Assembly (NCBI GenBank): GCA_902631265.1
Contig: CACOXX010000006.1
Span: forward strand, 1 to 48,643
Length of the DNA stretch: 48,643 nucleotides
Origin: an uncultured Pelagibacteraceae bacterium
GTDB lineage: Bacteria > Pseudomonadota > Alphaproteobacteria > Pelagibacterales > Pelagibacteraceae
Reading direction: 5' to 3'
Below, in pieces: positions 16,672-24,746 of the stretch; the stretch's first letter is position 1, and each line of letters begins with the position of its first letter. The position numbers were made by a program, and so were the translations under genes. The notes beneath the pieces were generated by a model, which had not been told where the DNA came from, did no database searches, and saw only the letters and a list, made by a program, of their open reading frames with translations.

Positions 16672-17206
16672 ACAAATTAAGGAACTTGCAGAAAAAGAGG
16701 AGATGATAAGTCCATTTGTAAGTGAAAGTGTATCTAAAGGCATTAGTCATGGACTTAACTCATTTGGCTATGACTTAAGATGCGGCTCTGAATTCAAAAT
16801 TTTTACAAATATTAAAGGAGCTACTGCTGACCCAAAGAATTTTAGTGAGGATAATTTTATAACTATTAAAGGTGAAGACTCTGTTTTAATCCCACCAAAT
16901 TCTTTTGCATTAGCAAGTAGTCTTGAATATTTCAAAATGCCTAGAAATGTGACTGGATTGGTTACCGCTAAGAGCACTTACGCAAGATGTGGACTTGGTA
17001 CTCCTCCCACAGTTTTAGAAGCAGGTTGGCATGGAAACTTAGTTTTAGAATTTTCAAATCATACAAGCAATTCTATAAAATTGTATGCAAATAGTGGAGC
17101 AGCTCAGATTTTGTTTTTTTCTGGTGATCAACCAGAGGTATCCTATTCTGATAGAAAAGGAAAATATCAAGGTCAAGTTGGTATAACTTTAGCAAAATCA
17201 AAATAG
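16655..17206 (+). CDS. dcd: dCTP deaminase
   Basis: A 183-residue enzyme of the dCTP deaminase/dUTPase fold that makes dUTP for thymidylate synthesis. 'GLNSFGYDLRCGSEFKIF' is the N-terminal block, 'VTAKSTYARCGLGTPPTVLE' carries the catalytic Ser-x-x-x-Arg segment, 'AGWHGNLVLEFSNHT' the substrate loop with catalytic Glu, and 'GAAQILFF' and 'SDRKGKYQGQVGI' the C-terminal closing segment. Length equals the usual alphaproteobacterial dcd. It is followed by murA after 1 nt. Confidence 0.96.
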   Translation: MILNDKQIKELAEKEEMISPFVSESVSKGISHGLNSFGYDLRCGSEFKIFTNIKGATADPKNFSEDNFITIKGEDSVLIPPNSFALASSLEYFKMPRNVTGLVTAKSTYARCGLGTPPTVLEAGWHGNLVLEFSNHTSNSIKLYANSGAAQILFFSGDQPEVSYSDRKGKYQGQVGITLAKSK

Positions 17207-17207
17207 T

Positions 17208-18476
17208 ATGAAAAGATTTATAATTACTGGCCCAAGTAAAGCCGTAAATGGAACAGTAGATATAAGTGGTGCAAAAAATTCATGCCTACCTCTTATGGCG
17301 GCATCTATTCTTTTTAAAAAAGAAGTAATTTTAAGAAACGTTCCTTTAGTTCAAGATGTTCTCACAATGAGAGATCTTTTAATTTCACTAGGATCTAAAG
17401 TAAAAATTTTAGAGAAAAAAAAGATTATGATTATTACAAATAAAAAAGATCATAAATTGACTGTTCCCTATAACTTGGTATCTACAATGCGAGCAGGAGT
17501 TCTGACCATGGGTTCTTTACTTGGAAGGTACTCAAAGAAAAAAATAAGAGTTGCTCAAGGAGGAGGTTGCGCATTAGGAATTCGTGATACATCTTGGCAT
17601 CTTGAAGGTTTTAAAAGTTTAGGTGCAGAACATGTTTTGGAAAAGGGATATGTAAAAATATCTTCCAAGAATGGTTTGGTAGGTAAGAGCTATAAATTTC
17701 CAAAAATTACAGTTACAGGCACTTCAAATTTAATTATGTCTTCAGTTTTTGTAAAAGGTTCTCATGTTTTAAGAAATATATCCTTAGAACCTGAGGTAAT
17801 AGATCTTATAAAATTCCTAAACAATTCAGGCGCAAATATAAGGTTTATTGGTAAAAGATCTTTAAGAATTAAAGGTGTTAAAGAGTTATTAAGTGGTAAT
17901 CATAAAATTATTGGTGATAGGATAGAAGCATTTAGTTATCTTTGCGTGGGAGCAATTACTAAAGGTAGTGTAAAGGTGGCAAATATAAATCCTAGATTTT
18001 TACCTTCAGAATTAAAGGTGTTAAAAAAAATAGGTTTTAAAATTGGTGTTAGTAAAAATTCTATAAAATTAAATACAATAAAAAAATTAAAACCTATAAA
18101 CGTCAAAACTGGACCATGGCCTGGATTTGCAACGGATTGTTTGCCTATTTTAATACCTGTTTTGACAAGAATTTTCGGGCAAAGTAAAATTAAAGAGACA
18201 ATTTTTGCAAATAGATTTATGGCTGTACCTGAACTAAATAGAATGGGTGCAGATATAAAAATTAAAAAAAACTTTGCAGTAATTCAAGGAGAAAAAAAAT
18301 TGAACTCTGCTGATTGTATTTCATCAGATCTTAGAACTACTTTTTCAATAATATTGGGTGCAATTGTAGCAAAGGGATCATCAACAATATCAAGAGTTTA
18401 TCATGGATTGAGAGGGTACTCAAATCTTCAACTTAAACTAAGAAAACTAGGTATTAAAGTAAAAATGAAAATATAA
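17208..18476 (+). CDS. murA: UDP-N-acetylglucosamine 1-carboxyvinyltransferase
   Basis: The 422-residue enzyme transfers enolpyruvate to UDP-GlcNAc, the committed step of peptidoglycan synthesis. 'VDISGAKNSCLPLMAASIL' has the substrate Lys-Asn pair. The flexible loop 'VAQGGGCALGIRDTSWHLEG' contains Cys at the catalytic position (G-G-C-A-x-G). 'GDRIEAFSYLCVGAIT' and 'GPWPGFATDCLPILIPVLT' hold the conserved Arg-x-Glu and Asp, and 'ADCISSDLRTTFSIILGAIV' ends the core. Its last base overlaps the start of the DUF2948 gene, as in other alphaproteobacteria. Confidence 0.97.
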   Translation: MKRFIITGPSKAVNGTVDISGAKNSCLPLMAASILFKKEVILRNVPLVQDVLTMRDLLISLGSKVKILEKKKIMIITNKKDHKLTVPYNLVSTMRAGVLTMGSLLGRYSKKKIRVAQGGGCALGIRDTSWHLEGFKSLGAEHVLEKGYVKISSKNGLVGKSYKFPKITVTGTSNLIMSSVFVKGSHVLRNISLEPEVIDLIKFLNNSGANIRFIGKRSLRIKGVKELLSGNHKIIGDRIEAFSYLCVGAITKGSVKVANINPRFLPSELKVLKKIGFKIGVSKNSIKLNTIKKLKPINVKTGPWPGFATDCLPILIPVLTRIFGQSKIKETIFANRFMAVPELNRMGADIKIKKNFAVIQGEKKLNSADCISSDLRTTFSIILGAIVAKGSSTISRVYHGLRGYSNLQLKLRKLGIKVKMKI

Positions 18477-18869
18477 TGGTAAAAAATTTTTTATCCAAAA
18501 TATTAGCAAGGGATCTCAATGGTTTAAATATAATTTCTACATACTGTGAGGATTCAACCACAAGCGTTTCAGAGATTAAATATCTTAAAAAAAACAAAAT
18601 ATTTTTACTGTCTCTAACTCGAAAATCTCTTAAAGATAACAAAAAAAGCAACATTATAAGTGTTTGTAAATTTGAATTTATAGAAGATGTAGTAGCAAAA
18701 AAATATAGATCAAAAAGATGTTAACTTGAAATTAAAGTTGATAGGAATAGATCTAATGAAAATAGATAAACAATATGAAATTAATTTGTTATTTTCAGAT
18801 AATCGTTTTATAACCCTACGTTCTGAAATTATAGAAGTAACATTGGAGGATTTAAAAAAGAAAAAATAA
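18476..18869 (+). pseudogene. DUF2948 family gene with a +1 frameshift in an A7 tract
   Basis: The first 82 codons ('MVKNFLSKILARDLNGLNII') match the N-terminal half of the DUF2948 family and stop at 18724. Removing one A from the run of seven at 18697-18703 joins this to a second frame ('VVAKNIDQKDVNLKLKLIGI' to '[13 protein letters not shown]', stop 18867-18869), giving a near-complete family member. Position between murA and hisD is the standard one for DUF2948. Causes could be a sequencing or assembly error in the homopolymer, a real mutation, or polymerase/ribosome slippage on A7. The C-terminus also looks a few residues short. The function of the family is unknown to me. Confidence 0.8.
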
Positions 18870-20082
18870 ACTTCGATCAGATTACATTTCAGTAAAAAAA
18901 ATAATTAAAGATGTAAGGAAAAATGGAGACAAAGCCTTAGTAAAATATGAGAAAAGATTTAATAAAAATAAAACAATTATTTCGACCCCAAAAAAAATTA
19001 AAGACTCCATTAAATCCTTAGATCCAAAAGTAAAAAAAGCGATAGATGCAGCTTATAACAGAATTTATAGATTCCATTCACTTCAAAAGTTTAAAGATGT
19101 TTCATATATTGATAAATATCAAAATAAAGTGAAATATAAATATGTTCCACTTGAGTCAGTTGCGATCTACGTTCCAGGTTCAAAGGTTTCTTATCCATCC
19201 AGTGTTTTAATGTGTACAATTCCTGCAATCGTAGCAGGAGTTAAAAGAATTGTGATGATTAATCCTGGTTACAAGGGAAAGCAAAATGCTGCAGTTTTGT
19301 ACGCTGCAAGAAAATGCAAAATTAAAGAAATTTATTCAATTGGTGGTCCTTCAGCAATTGCAGCCGCTGCATATGGAACTAAATCAATTAAACCTGTGAA
19401 TAAAATTGTAGGACCAGGGAATTCGTATGTCGCTTCAGCAAAAAAAGAGGTCTTCGGGGATATAGGTATTGAGGCAATGACGGCTGGACCTTCAGAAGTT
19501 TTAGTTGTTTGTGACAATAAATCTAATCCAACATGGTTAGCAAGTGATCTAATTGCTCAAGCTGAACACGATTCTCTTGCACAGTGTATTTTAATTTCAA
19601 AAGATAAAAATATTCTAAACAAAACTAAGAATGAAATATTTAAACAACTTAAAGATATTTCAAGAAGCTCAATTGCAAAAAAAAGTTTAATAATGAATGG
19701 TATATTAATCTATGAAAAATCTGAAAAAAAAATTGTAGAAATAATTAACAAGGTGGGTCCAGAACACTTAGAACTAAATATAAAAAATTACAAATCTTTA
19801 ATACCAAAAATTAAGAATGCCGGTTCTATTTGCTTGGGAAAATATGCGGTGATGGCAATGACGGATTATGGAGTACCGGGCACCAATCATGTTCTTCCAA
19901 CAAATACGACCAGTAAATACTCAAGTGGATTAAGTGTTTCAGAGTTCATTAAAAAAATTTCATACATAAATTTATCAAAAAAGGGTATTGAATCTCTCGG
20001 TCCATCAGTTATAACTCTTGCAACTAATGAAGGTTTAGATGGACATGCTAAATCAATTAAAAAAAGATTAGGAGAATTATAA
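18856..20082 (+). CDS. hisD: Histidinol dehydrogenase, 5' end unclear or truncated
   Basis: This enzyme makes the last two oxidations of histidine synthesis with NAD+ and Zn2+. Conserved blocks: '[20 protein letters not shown]' at the start, '[20 protein letters not shown]', '[11 protein letters not shown]', '[14 protein letters not shown]' (zinc Gln/His), 'VGPEHLELN' (catalytic Glu-His) and '[10 protein letters not shown]' (zinc His). The frame is open from 18856, after a TAA at 18853, yet contains no ATG, GTG or TTG before GTG 19129, which would remove the conserved N-terminus. About 25 residues of a normal 430-residue HisD are missing. Either a rare start (ATT 18886) is used, or a deletion or assembly collapse in the A-rich junction with the DUF2948 gene removed the true start. 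The given left edge is the limit of the open frame, not a start codon. Confidence 0.85.
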   Translation, partial: KRKNKLRSDYISVKKIIKDVRKNGDKALVKYEKRFNKNKTIISTPKKIKDSIKSLDPKVKKAIDAAYNRIYRFHSLQKFKDVSYIDKYQNKVKYKYVPLESVAIYVPGSKVSYPSSVLMCTIPAIVAGVKRIVMINPGYKGKQNAAVLYAARKCKIKEIYSIGGPSAIAAAAYGTKSIKPVNKIVGPGNSYVASAKKEVFGDIGIEAMTAGPSEVLVVCDNKSNPTWLASDLIAQAEHDSLAQCILISKDKNILNKTKNEIFKQLKDISRSSIAKKSLIMNGILIYEKSEKKIVEIINKVGPEHLELNIKNYKSLIPKIKNAGSICLGKYAVMAMTDYGVPGTNHVLPTNTTSKYSSGLSVSEFIKKISYINLSKKGIESLGPSVITLATNEGLDGHAKSIKKRLGEL

Positions 20083-20084
20083 AT

Positions 20085-20300
20085 TTGTCAAAACAAGACT
20101 CTTTAGAATTTAAAGGAAAGGTAATAGACCTTTTGCCCAATGCAATGTTTAGGGTCAAATTAGAAAATAATCACATTGTTACAGCGCATACAGCTGGAAA
20201 ATTAAGAAAAAACAGAATTAGAGTTTTGCAGGGAGACAATGTTACTGTAGAAGTAACTCCATATGATCTTACAAAGGGTCGTATAACATTTAGATTTTAA
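20085..20300 (+). CDS. infA: Translation initiation factor IF-1
   Basis: A 71-residue OB-fold protein that binds the A site of the 30S subunit during initiation. The sequence '[19 protein letters not shown]', '[19 protein letters not shown]' and '[12 protein letters not shown]' is the universal IF-1. The start is TTG at 20085, two bases after the hisD stop; the protein would otherwise begin inside the conserved fold. The murA-DUF2948-hisD-infA order is typical of the class. It is followed directly by tRNA-Phe. Confidence 0.97.
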   Translation: MSKQDSLEFKGKVIDLLPNAMFRVKLENNHIVTAHTAGKLRKNRIRVLQGDNVTVEVTPYDLTKGRITFRF

Positions 20301-20301
20301 T

Positions 20302-20376
20302 GGCCTTGTAGCTCAGTAGTAGAGCAGTACCCTGAAAAGGTATGTGTCGTTTGTGCGATTCAAACCAAGGCCACCA
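20302..20376 (+). tRNA. tRNA-Phe (GAA anticodon), CCA encoded
   Basis: A 75-nt cloverleaf with encoded CCA, starting 1 nt after infA. Acceptor GGCCTTG/CAAGGCC, D stem GCTC/GAGC, anticodon stem GTACC/GGTAT with loop CTGAAAA (anticodon GAA), variable GTGTC, T stem GTTTG/CAAAC. The D-loop is AGTAGTA (only one G of the usual GG) and the T-loop is TGCGATT, with G at position 55 where U (pseudouridine) is almost universal. Aligned to seven-base D-loops, position 18 is A, so an A18-G55 contact may replace G18-Psi55. The same combination occurs in the tRNA-His of this window. Confidence 0.95.
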
Positions 20377-20515
20377 TCCCCTTGAAACTTTGTCACTCCT
20401 CAATTATTTAGTGAATTTATCTTGCATTAACTTTCAAAATCATTTAACAACAACGCAACTAAGTTTACATAAGTTGATTTAGTTAAGTTAACAATAAGAA
20501 GAAAGAGTAAAAAGT
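20377..20515 (+). other. cspA leader region
   Basis: A 139-nt gap between tRNA-Phe and cspA. The stretch is A/T-rich with direct echoes of 'AAGTTTACATAAG' and 'TTAGTTAAGTTAAC', and a purine-rich AAGAAGAAAGAG just before the ATG that may act as a weak ribosome site. Cold-shock genes often have long structured leaders, but I see no strong hairpin or convincing -35/-10 pair here. Confidence 0.3.
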
Positions 20516-20731
20516 ATGAGTACAAAGTTAAAAGGAAAAGTTAAGTGGTTCAATGGTAAGAAGGGCTACGGCTTTATAGAAAGAGAAGATGGTGAAAAGG
20601 ACTGTTTCGTACATGCGAGCGCGGTCCGTGATGCCGGGCTTCGATTCCTTAATGAAAATGATCCCGTCGAGTTTGAGATCGAAAATGGTGAAAAAGGACC
20701 ATCTGCGATTAACATTAGCAAGACAAGTTAA
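20516..20731 (+). CDS. cspA: Cold-shock domain protein (CspA family)
   Basis: A 71-residue single-stranded nucleic-acid-binding protein that melts RNA structure. '[18 protein letters not shown]' contains RNP1 (K-G-Y-G-F-I) and '[10 protein letters not shown]' RNP2 (V/F-H). The remainder, '[20 protein letters not shown]', is typical of alphaproteobacterial CSPs. A patch in the middle (about 20600-20670) is richer in G and C than its surroundings, as often seen in highly expressed genes of low-GC genomes. It is monocistronic, bounded by tRNA genes on both sides. Confidence 0.96.
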   Translation: MSTKLKGKVKWFNGKKGYGFIEREDGEKDCFVHASAVRDAGLRFLNENDPVEFEIENGEKGPSAINISKTS

Positions 20732-20962
20732 TTTTTGTTAATATTTGTTTAGGGATACGTACCACTTAACAATAAGTATATTTATCCCTACTCAAACCCC
20801 TTGCATTTTAAGATTTAAGTGTTATCTACTTCACAATGACAAAAAAGTTTAATTTCTCTGTAAACTCAAAAAGACACCACGTTTTCCATGGTAGCTTCAC
20901 GCTATCAAATTAATCATATAAAAATTTAAATTTAATAATATTTAGTATAAAAGAAAGGATAC
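20732..20962 (+). other. Intergenic stretch between cspA and tRNA-His, with an inverted repeat
   Basis: The longest gene-poor stretch here (231 nt). An inverted repeat AGGGATA (20751-20757) and TATCCCT (20783-20789) encloses 25 nt and may form the 3' end of the cspA transcript; there is no T-run after it. Smaller palindromes lie near 20876-20905 (ACCA/TGGT, TAGC/GCTA). A 25-codon ORF at 20836-20913 shows no family resemblance. A small RNA is possible but not demonstrated; relatively G+C-rich bits suggest some constraint. Confidence 0.35.
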
Positions 20963-21036
20963 GCCCGATTGGTGTAGTAGAAGCACACGAACCTGTGGAG
21001 TTCGGGGGCCAGTTGCGAATACTGGATCGGGTACCA
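20963..21036 (+). tRNA. tRNA-His (GTG anticodon), without G-1, with A73
   Basis: A 74-nt cloverleaf with encoded CCA: acceptor GCCCGAT/ATCGGGT (G1-U72), D stem GTGT/GCAC, anticodon stem CGAAC/GTTCG with loop CTGTGGA (anticodon GTG), T stem CCAGT/ACTGG. The base before G1 is C, and position 73 is A, so the otherwise universal G-1:C73 pair of tRNA-His is absent, a known trait of many alphaproteobacteria. The D-loop AGTAGAA and T-loop TGCGAAT repeat the A18/G55 combination seen in tRNA-Phe. The gene ends 7 nt before hisS, so tRNA and synthetase may share a transcript. Confidence 0.95.
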
Positions 21037-21043
21037 AATTAAA

Positions 21044-22432
21044 ATGGAAAAAGAAAAAAGATTAATACCGGGCCTTCCTAAAGGATTTCAAGATAGGTGG
21101 GGTCAAACTTTATTTTTAAAAAAAGAGTTGTTAAGAATAATTGAGAAAAATTTTATAAAATTTGGATATAGTCCTTTAGAGACTAGTCCGATGCAACTAA
21201 GCTCAATAATTGGCAATACATTGTCAGAGGATGAAGAAAACCCAATGTCAGATATCTATGCATATTCTGATGATGGAACCAATGTTTCTCTTAGATATGA
21301 CTTATCTCAAGGTTTTTTAAACTTTTATAAACAAAACTATATGAATTTACCAAACCCAATAAAAAGATACGAAATTGGCACAGTTTTTAGGAGAGAGAAA
21401 CCAGGGAGTAATAGATATAAATCTTTCGATCAGTGTGATGTCGACGTAATTGGTAATTTTGATGCTAAACAAGCTAATGCAGATTTATGTTCTATTATTG
21501 GAAGTATTTTTACTGAGTTTCTTAAAAAATCAGAATTCGTAATCAATGTAAGTAATAGAAAAATAGTCCAAGGCTTAATGGATCAATTAAAAATTGTTGA
21601 TCAGAAACAAAAACAGAAAGTTTTACGGGCTATAGATAAACTCGACAAACCTGGGTTTGGTTTAAAAGGTGTTGAAGATTTATTAAAAAAAGAAAGGCGT
21701 GATAATAGTGGAGCAATTACCAAGGGTGCAGATTTAAATGATGAACAATCGACTAAAATCATAGAATTTTTAAAAATAAAAGATATTAAGCAACTTAAAC
21801 AAAAAATTGACAATCCAATTACAAACGAGGGGATTAAAGAAATTGAGGAGTTATTTGAAGTTTTGAGTTATGGAAAATATGCAGATCAGGTAAAATTTAA
21901 TAGCTCAATTGTTCGTGGGATGGATATGTACACAGGATGTGTAATTGAGACAAATTTGAAATTTGAAGTAAAAAATTCTAAGGGAAAAGTAATAGATCCA
22001 GGGGCTGTTTGTAGTGGTGGAGAATATTTAATCTCGAAATTTAAAGGAGATCCTTTTCGAGGAACTGGAATTTCTGTTGGGATAGATAGACTAGTCTTCT
22101 GTTTGTCGCAAAGAAATAATATTAAATATGAAGAAAAAAAACCGATATTAGTTTGTATGATAGAGGAGACAAAACAAGAAAACTATTATGAGATATTAAA
22201 CATTTTGAGGGAGAATAATATTAATTCAGAAATTTATTTAGAACCAAAAAAAAAACTCTCTAAACAACTTGAATTTGCTTCAAAAAGAGGTCTACCATTA
22301 GCTATTATTTGTGGTGATAACGAATTTAAAGATAATACCATTACTCTTAAAAATCTCCAAGGTATTAAAGGAGAAAACCAAATTACTATCCCTAGAGAAG
22401 ATTTAATCAATGAAGTTAAAAAATATATCTAA
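21044..22432 (+). CDS. hisS: Histidyl-tRNA synthetase
   Basis: A 462-residue class II synthetase. Motif 2 region 'YEIGTVFRREKPGSNRYKSF' and 'QCDVDVIG' with the preceding 'SLRYDLSQGFLNFY' mark HisRS; 'VRGMDMYTGCVIE' is the HisA-type substrate block and 'GTGISVGIDRLVFCL' motif 3. The C-terminal anticodon-binding domain ends 'IKGENQITIPREDLINEV'. Length and segment order fit the alphaproteobacterial HisRS lineage that has coevolved with tRNA-His lacking G-1. Expected Gln-x-Asp and 'R-x-R-Y-x-Q' elements are present in modified form ('R-R-E-K' and 'NRYKSFDQCD'). hisZ starts inside its last 23 nt. Confidence 0.95.
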   Translation: MEKEKRLIPGLPKGFQDRWGQTLFLKKELLRIIEKNFIKFGYSPLETSPMQLSSIIGNTLSEDEENPMSDIYAYSDDGTNVSLRYDLSQGFLNFYKQNYMNLPNPIKRYEIGTVFRREKPGSNRYKSFDQCDVDVIGNFDAKQANADLCSIIGSIFTEFLKKSEFVINVSNRKIVQGLMDQLKIVDQKQKQKVLRAIDKLDKPGFGLKGVEDLLKKERRDNSGAITKGADLNDEQSTKIIEFLKIKDIKQLKQKIDNPITNEGIKEIEELFEVLSYGKYADQVKFNSSIVRGMDMYTGCVIETNLKFEVKNSKGKVIDPGAVCSGGEYLISKFKGDPFRGTGISVGIDRLVFCLSQRNNIKYEEKKPILVCMIEETKQENYYEILNILRENNINSEIYLEPKKKLSKQLEFASKRGLPLAIICGDNEFKDNTITLKNLQGIKGENQITIPREDLINEVKKYI

Positions 22433-23450
22433 TATTCTAAAATTAAGCGGATTTAAGAATATTGAGCTTGATAGCATTATAGAGTCTAATCAAGTTTTAA
22501 AAAGATCTGGTGGAAATTTTAGACAGTATTTATTCTCTTTTTATGATCAAAATTATAAAGAATGGACCTTAATTCCTGATCTCTCATTGGCTAGTGTAAA
22601 AAAATACATTGAAAAAAAAACTAATAAAAAAACAAAATGGTCATACATTGGTGAAGCATATCGTAAAAGAGACAAAAGCAATAAATCACCTATTATAAAG
22701 CAGTTAGGATACGAAATTTTTGGCTCTTATAACAAAGCCAAAGATGATAATGAAATTGTACAAACATCTTTAAAAATATTTAGAAAATCAAATTTTAAAA
22801 GGTGTGAGGTAAATTTAAGCAACATGGAAATATTTCACGTCCTTGTTGATAAACTTTCATTACCACTTAGATGGCGAGAAAAGATTAAAAGACATTTTTC
22901 TAGGAAAGAATATTTTGAGGAATTATTAAAAAAACTATCAGATGATAAAGATATAAATCCCAAAATAGTTGAAGCTGATAAGAGATTAGCTGAAAATTTA
23001 AAGAAAAAAAATTTGCATAAAACTTACTCAGGACGAAATTTAGCAGATATTTTAAGCAGATTTGATCTGAAAAATTATAGGGATGTGCGTGGCAAGTCTA
23101 ATAAAAGAGATATAAAAATTATTAGAGAATATTTAAAAATTTCATGCCCAATTGAGAAAGCACCACGGATTTTATCAGATTTTTTTTATAAATATAATAT
23201 GAATATTTATATTAGTCCTGATTATTTTCCTATTAAAAAAAATAATATTAAAAATGTAAAAGTTTTATTTACCAGTAACATAAATAGAACTTTAGAATAC
23301 TATACTGGAATGAATTTTAATTTAACAGTAGATGTAAAGAAAAAGAGGCATATTCTTTTGAGCGGAGGGAGATTCGATAAATTAATTAAAGACCTCGGTT
23401 ATAAAAATATTCCAGCAGTAGGAGCTGCATTAAATTCAGACATTTTATGA
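22410..23450 (+). CDS. hisZ: ATP phosphoribosyltransferase regulatory subunit
   Basis: A 346-residue HisRS-like protein lacking the anticodon domain. HisZ forms a hetero-octamer with short HisG and gives it histidine feedback. 'FRQYLFSFYDQNYKEWTLIP', 'DLSLASVKKYIEK', 'WSYIGEAYRKR' and 'QLGYEIFGS' are the degenerate synthetase-like motifs typical of alphaproteobacterial HisZ; 'RTLEYYTGMNFNLTV' and 'LLSGGRFDKLIKDLG' follow. It overlaps hisS by 23 nt and hisG by 4 nt. The presence of a short HisG supports HisZ rather than a second synthetase. Confidence 0.92.
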   Translation: MKLKNISNILKLSGFKNIELDSIIESNQVLKRSGGNFRQYLFSFYDQNYKEWTLIPDLSLASVKKYIEKKTNKKTKWSYIGEAYRKRDKSNKSPIIKQLGYEIFGSYNKAKDDNEIVQTSLKIFRKSNFKRCEVNLSNMEIFHVLVDKLSLPLRWREKIKRHFSRKEYFEELLKKLSDDKDINPKIVEADKRLAENLKKKNLHKTYSGRNLADILSRFDLKNYRDVRGKSNKRDIKIIREYLKISCPIEKAPRILSDFFYKYNMNIYISPDYFPIKKNNIKNVKVLFTSNINRTLEYYTGMNFNLTVDVKKKRHILLSGGRFDKLIKDLGYKNIPAVGAALNSDIL

Positions 23451-24130
23451 GAAAAGAAAAAATAAATATTTTAATACAATCCAAAGGAAGAATGGCGGCT
23501 GACGTAGAAAAAATATTCAAAAAAAATAATCTTAAAATTTTAAAAAAAAAAGAAAGGTCTTTAATTGGATATGTTAAAGGCTATCCTAACATAAATATAT
23601 TATTTATGAACACATCTGAGATATGTGAGGCCTTGGCTAAAAATGTGGGTGATATTGGCATAAGTGGAAAAGATTTATGGAAAGAAAGTGAGCCAAGTGT
23701 TCAATCAAAAATTTCTCTTGCTAAAGAATATAGTTTTGGCAAAAGTTCGCTAGTTGTCGCTGTAGATAAATTTTGGTTAGATTGTGTAAACTCTGGAGAT
23801 CTAGAAGATATTTCTTATGAATTTTATCAAAAAAAAAAAAGATTAATGAGAGTAGCAACTAAATTTAAAAATTTAACTCGTGAGTGGTTTGCTTCTAAAG
23901 GTATCACTCAATATGAAATAATAAACTCTAAGGGAGCTACTGAAGGTACGATTGCAGCTGAAATTTCTGACATGTGTACAGATCTAACATCCTCTGGTGA
24001 AACATTAAGACAAAACAACCTGAAAATTATTGGAACGATTCTCGAGTCATCTGCTTGCTTGTTCTACTCAAAAAAGTCGTTGAAAAAAAAAGGTGTAAAA
24101 AAAATATTAAAATTACTTTCTAAAAATTAA
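23447..24130 (+). CDS. hisG: ATP phosphoribosyltransferase, short form
   Basis: A 227-residue catalytic subunit for the first step of histidine synthesis (ATP plus PRPP). 'ILIQSKGRMAADVEKIFKK' is the N-terminal block, 'DIGISGKDLW' the substrate site, 'RVATKFKNLTREWFASKGI' the family signature, and the PRPP loop is 'GATEGTIAAEISDMCTDLTS', close to the usual E-x-A-P-x-x-G-x-A-D-x-I-x-D-x-V-x-T-G. The ACT regulatory domain of long HisG is absent, consistent with neighbouring hisZ. Its end overlaps a small minus-strand ORF. Confidence 0.95.
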   Translation: MRKEKINILIQSKGRMAADVEKIFKKNNLKILKKKERSLIGYVKGYPNINILFMNTSEICEALAKNVGDIGISGKDLWKESEPSVQSKISLAKEYSFGKSSLVVAVDKFWLDCVNSGDLEDISYEFYQKKKRLMRVATKFKNLTREWFASKGITQYEIINSKGATEGTIAAEISDMCTDLTSSGETLRQNNLKIIGTILESSACLFYSKKSLKKKGVKKILKLLSKN

Positions 24131-24238
24131 GTCCATAAGGTAAATAATAATTATTCTTATAACATCTAAATTTCTTAGAAAAGCAAAGATAGCCAATAGA
24201 AAAATACTTAATAAAAAAATCATTATCAAAAATTCCAT
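24113..24238 (-). CDS. Putative 41-residue single-pass membrane peptide
   Basis: A 41-codon ORF beginning 'MEFLIMIFLLSIFLLAIFAF', almost wholly one hydrophobic helix, then a short polar stretch and a second weakly hydrophobic segment. Its ATG lies 1 nt after the stop of the upstream minus-strand gene, a coupling distance like the rest of that operon, and it would be the operon's last gene. It overlaps hisG's 3' end by 18 nt. Tiny membrane peptides are often effectors or stabilisers, but no function can be assigned. It could be a chance frame. Confidence 0.4.
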   Translation of the reverse strand: MEFLIMIFLLSIFLLAIFAFLRNLDVIRIIIIYLMDLIFRK

Positions 24239-24239
24239 T

Positions 24240-24746
24240 TTATTTTAGTTTTTCCTCAGCTAGACGAATATAATCTGCTGTTCCAGACTTATTATCATCC
24301 TTTCGATCATTTAATTCTTTATTGATTATATATTGCGCTTCAATCTTTGAGTTTCCATCTTTTAACAACTTCACAGCTCTATTAATTTTTTTCTTGAAAG
24401 CTTGCTTTTTTTCTTTTGAAACGGCTTCTTTGTCTATTCCAAATTTAACACCCACTTTATGAATATTAGGATTTCTAGTGTTACCTATCATGTCTTTCTT
24501 TTTTTTTTCCTTTAAATAGATTGTTAATTTATGTCTTTCCTCAAGGGCTTTTTTCGCTTCATTTTTACTTGCGTAATACTGAACACCTTGAAATTTTTTT
24601 GGAATATTTGTTTTTGATTTTGGAGGGGGTTTATAAAAAACAATTTTAAATTTTGCATCTTTTGGTGCTTTTTTTTTATTAGGATAATCTACAAAATCAA
24701 ATTTAGACACCTCTCTGATGATGTTTAAGATTACTTCTTTTCCCAT
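24240..24746 (-). CDS. Lysine-rich protein of accessory operon, unknown function
   Basis: A 168-residue, strongly basic protein. The middle has 'FQGVQYYASKNEAKKALEER', which resembles the Arm/AP2-like DNA-binding segment found at the N-terminus of some integrases (weak inference), followed by highly charged helices and 'IRLAEEKLK' at the end. No catalytic motif is seen. The start overlaps the upstream gene by 16 nt and the stop abuts the small membrane ORF. Likely a nucleic-acid-binding partner of the nucleases in this operon, judged only from charge and context. Confidence 0.6.
   Translation of the reverse strand: MGKEVILNIIREVSKFDFVDYPNKKKAPKDAKFKIVFYKPPPKSKTNIPKKFQGVQYYASKNEAKKALEERHKLTIYLKEKKKKDMIGNTRNPNIHKVGVKFGIDKEAVSKEKKQAFKKKINRAVKLLKDGNSKIEAQYIINKELNDRKDDNKSGTADYIRLAEEKLK

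Noticed and set aside
19129..20082. hisD starting at GTG 19129
   Set aside because: It would remove about 80 residues that clearly match the HisD N-terminal domain and remain in frame upstream.
20836..20913. 25-codon ORF after cspA
   Set aside because: Short, without ribosome site or family resemblance; kept only as a note in the gap description.
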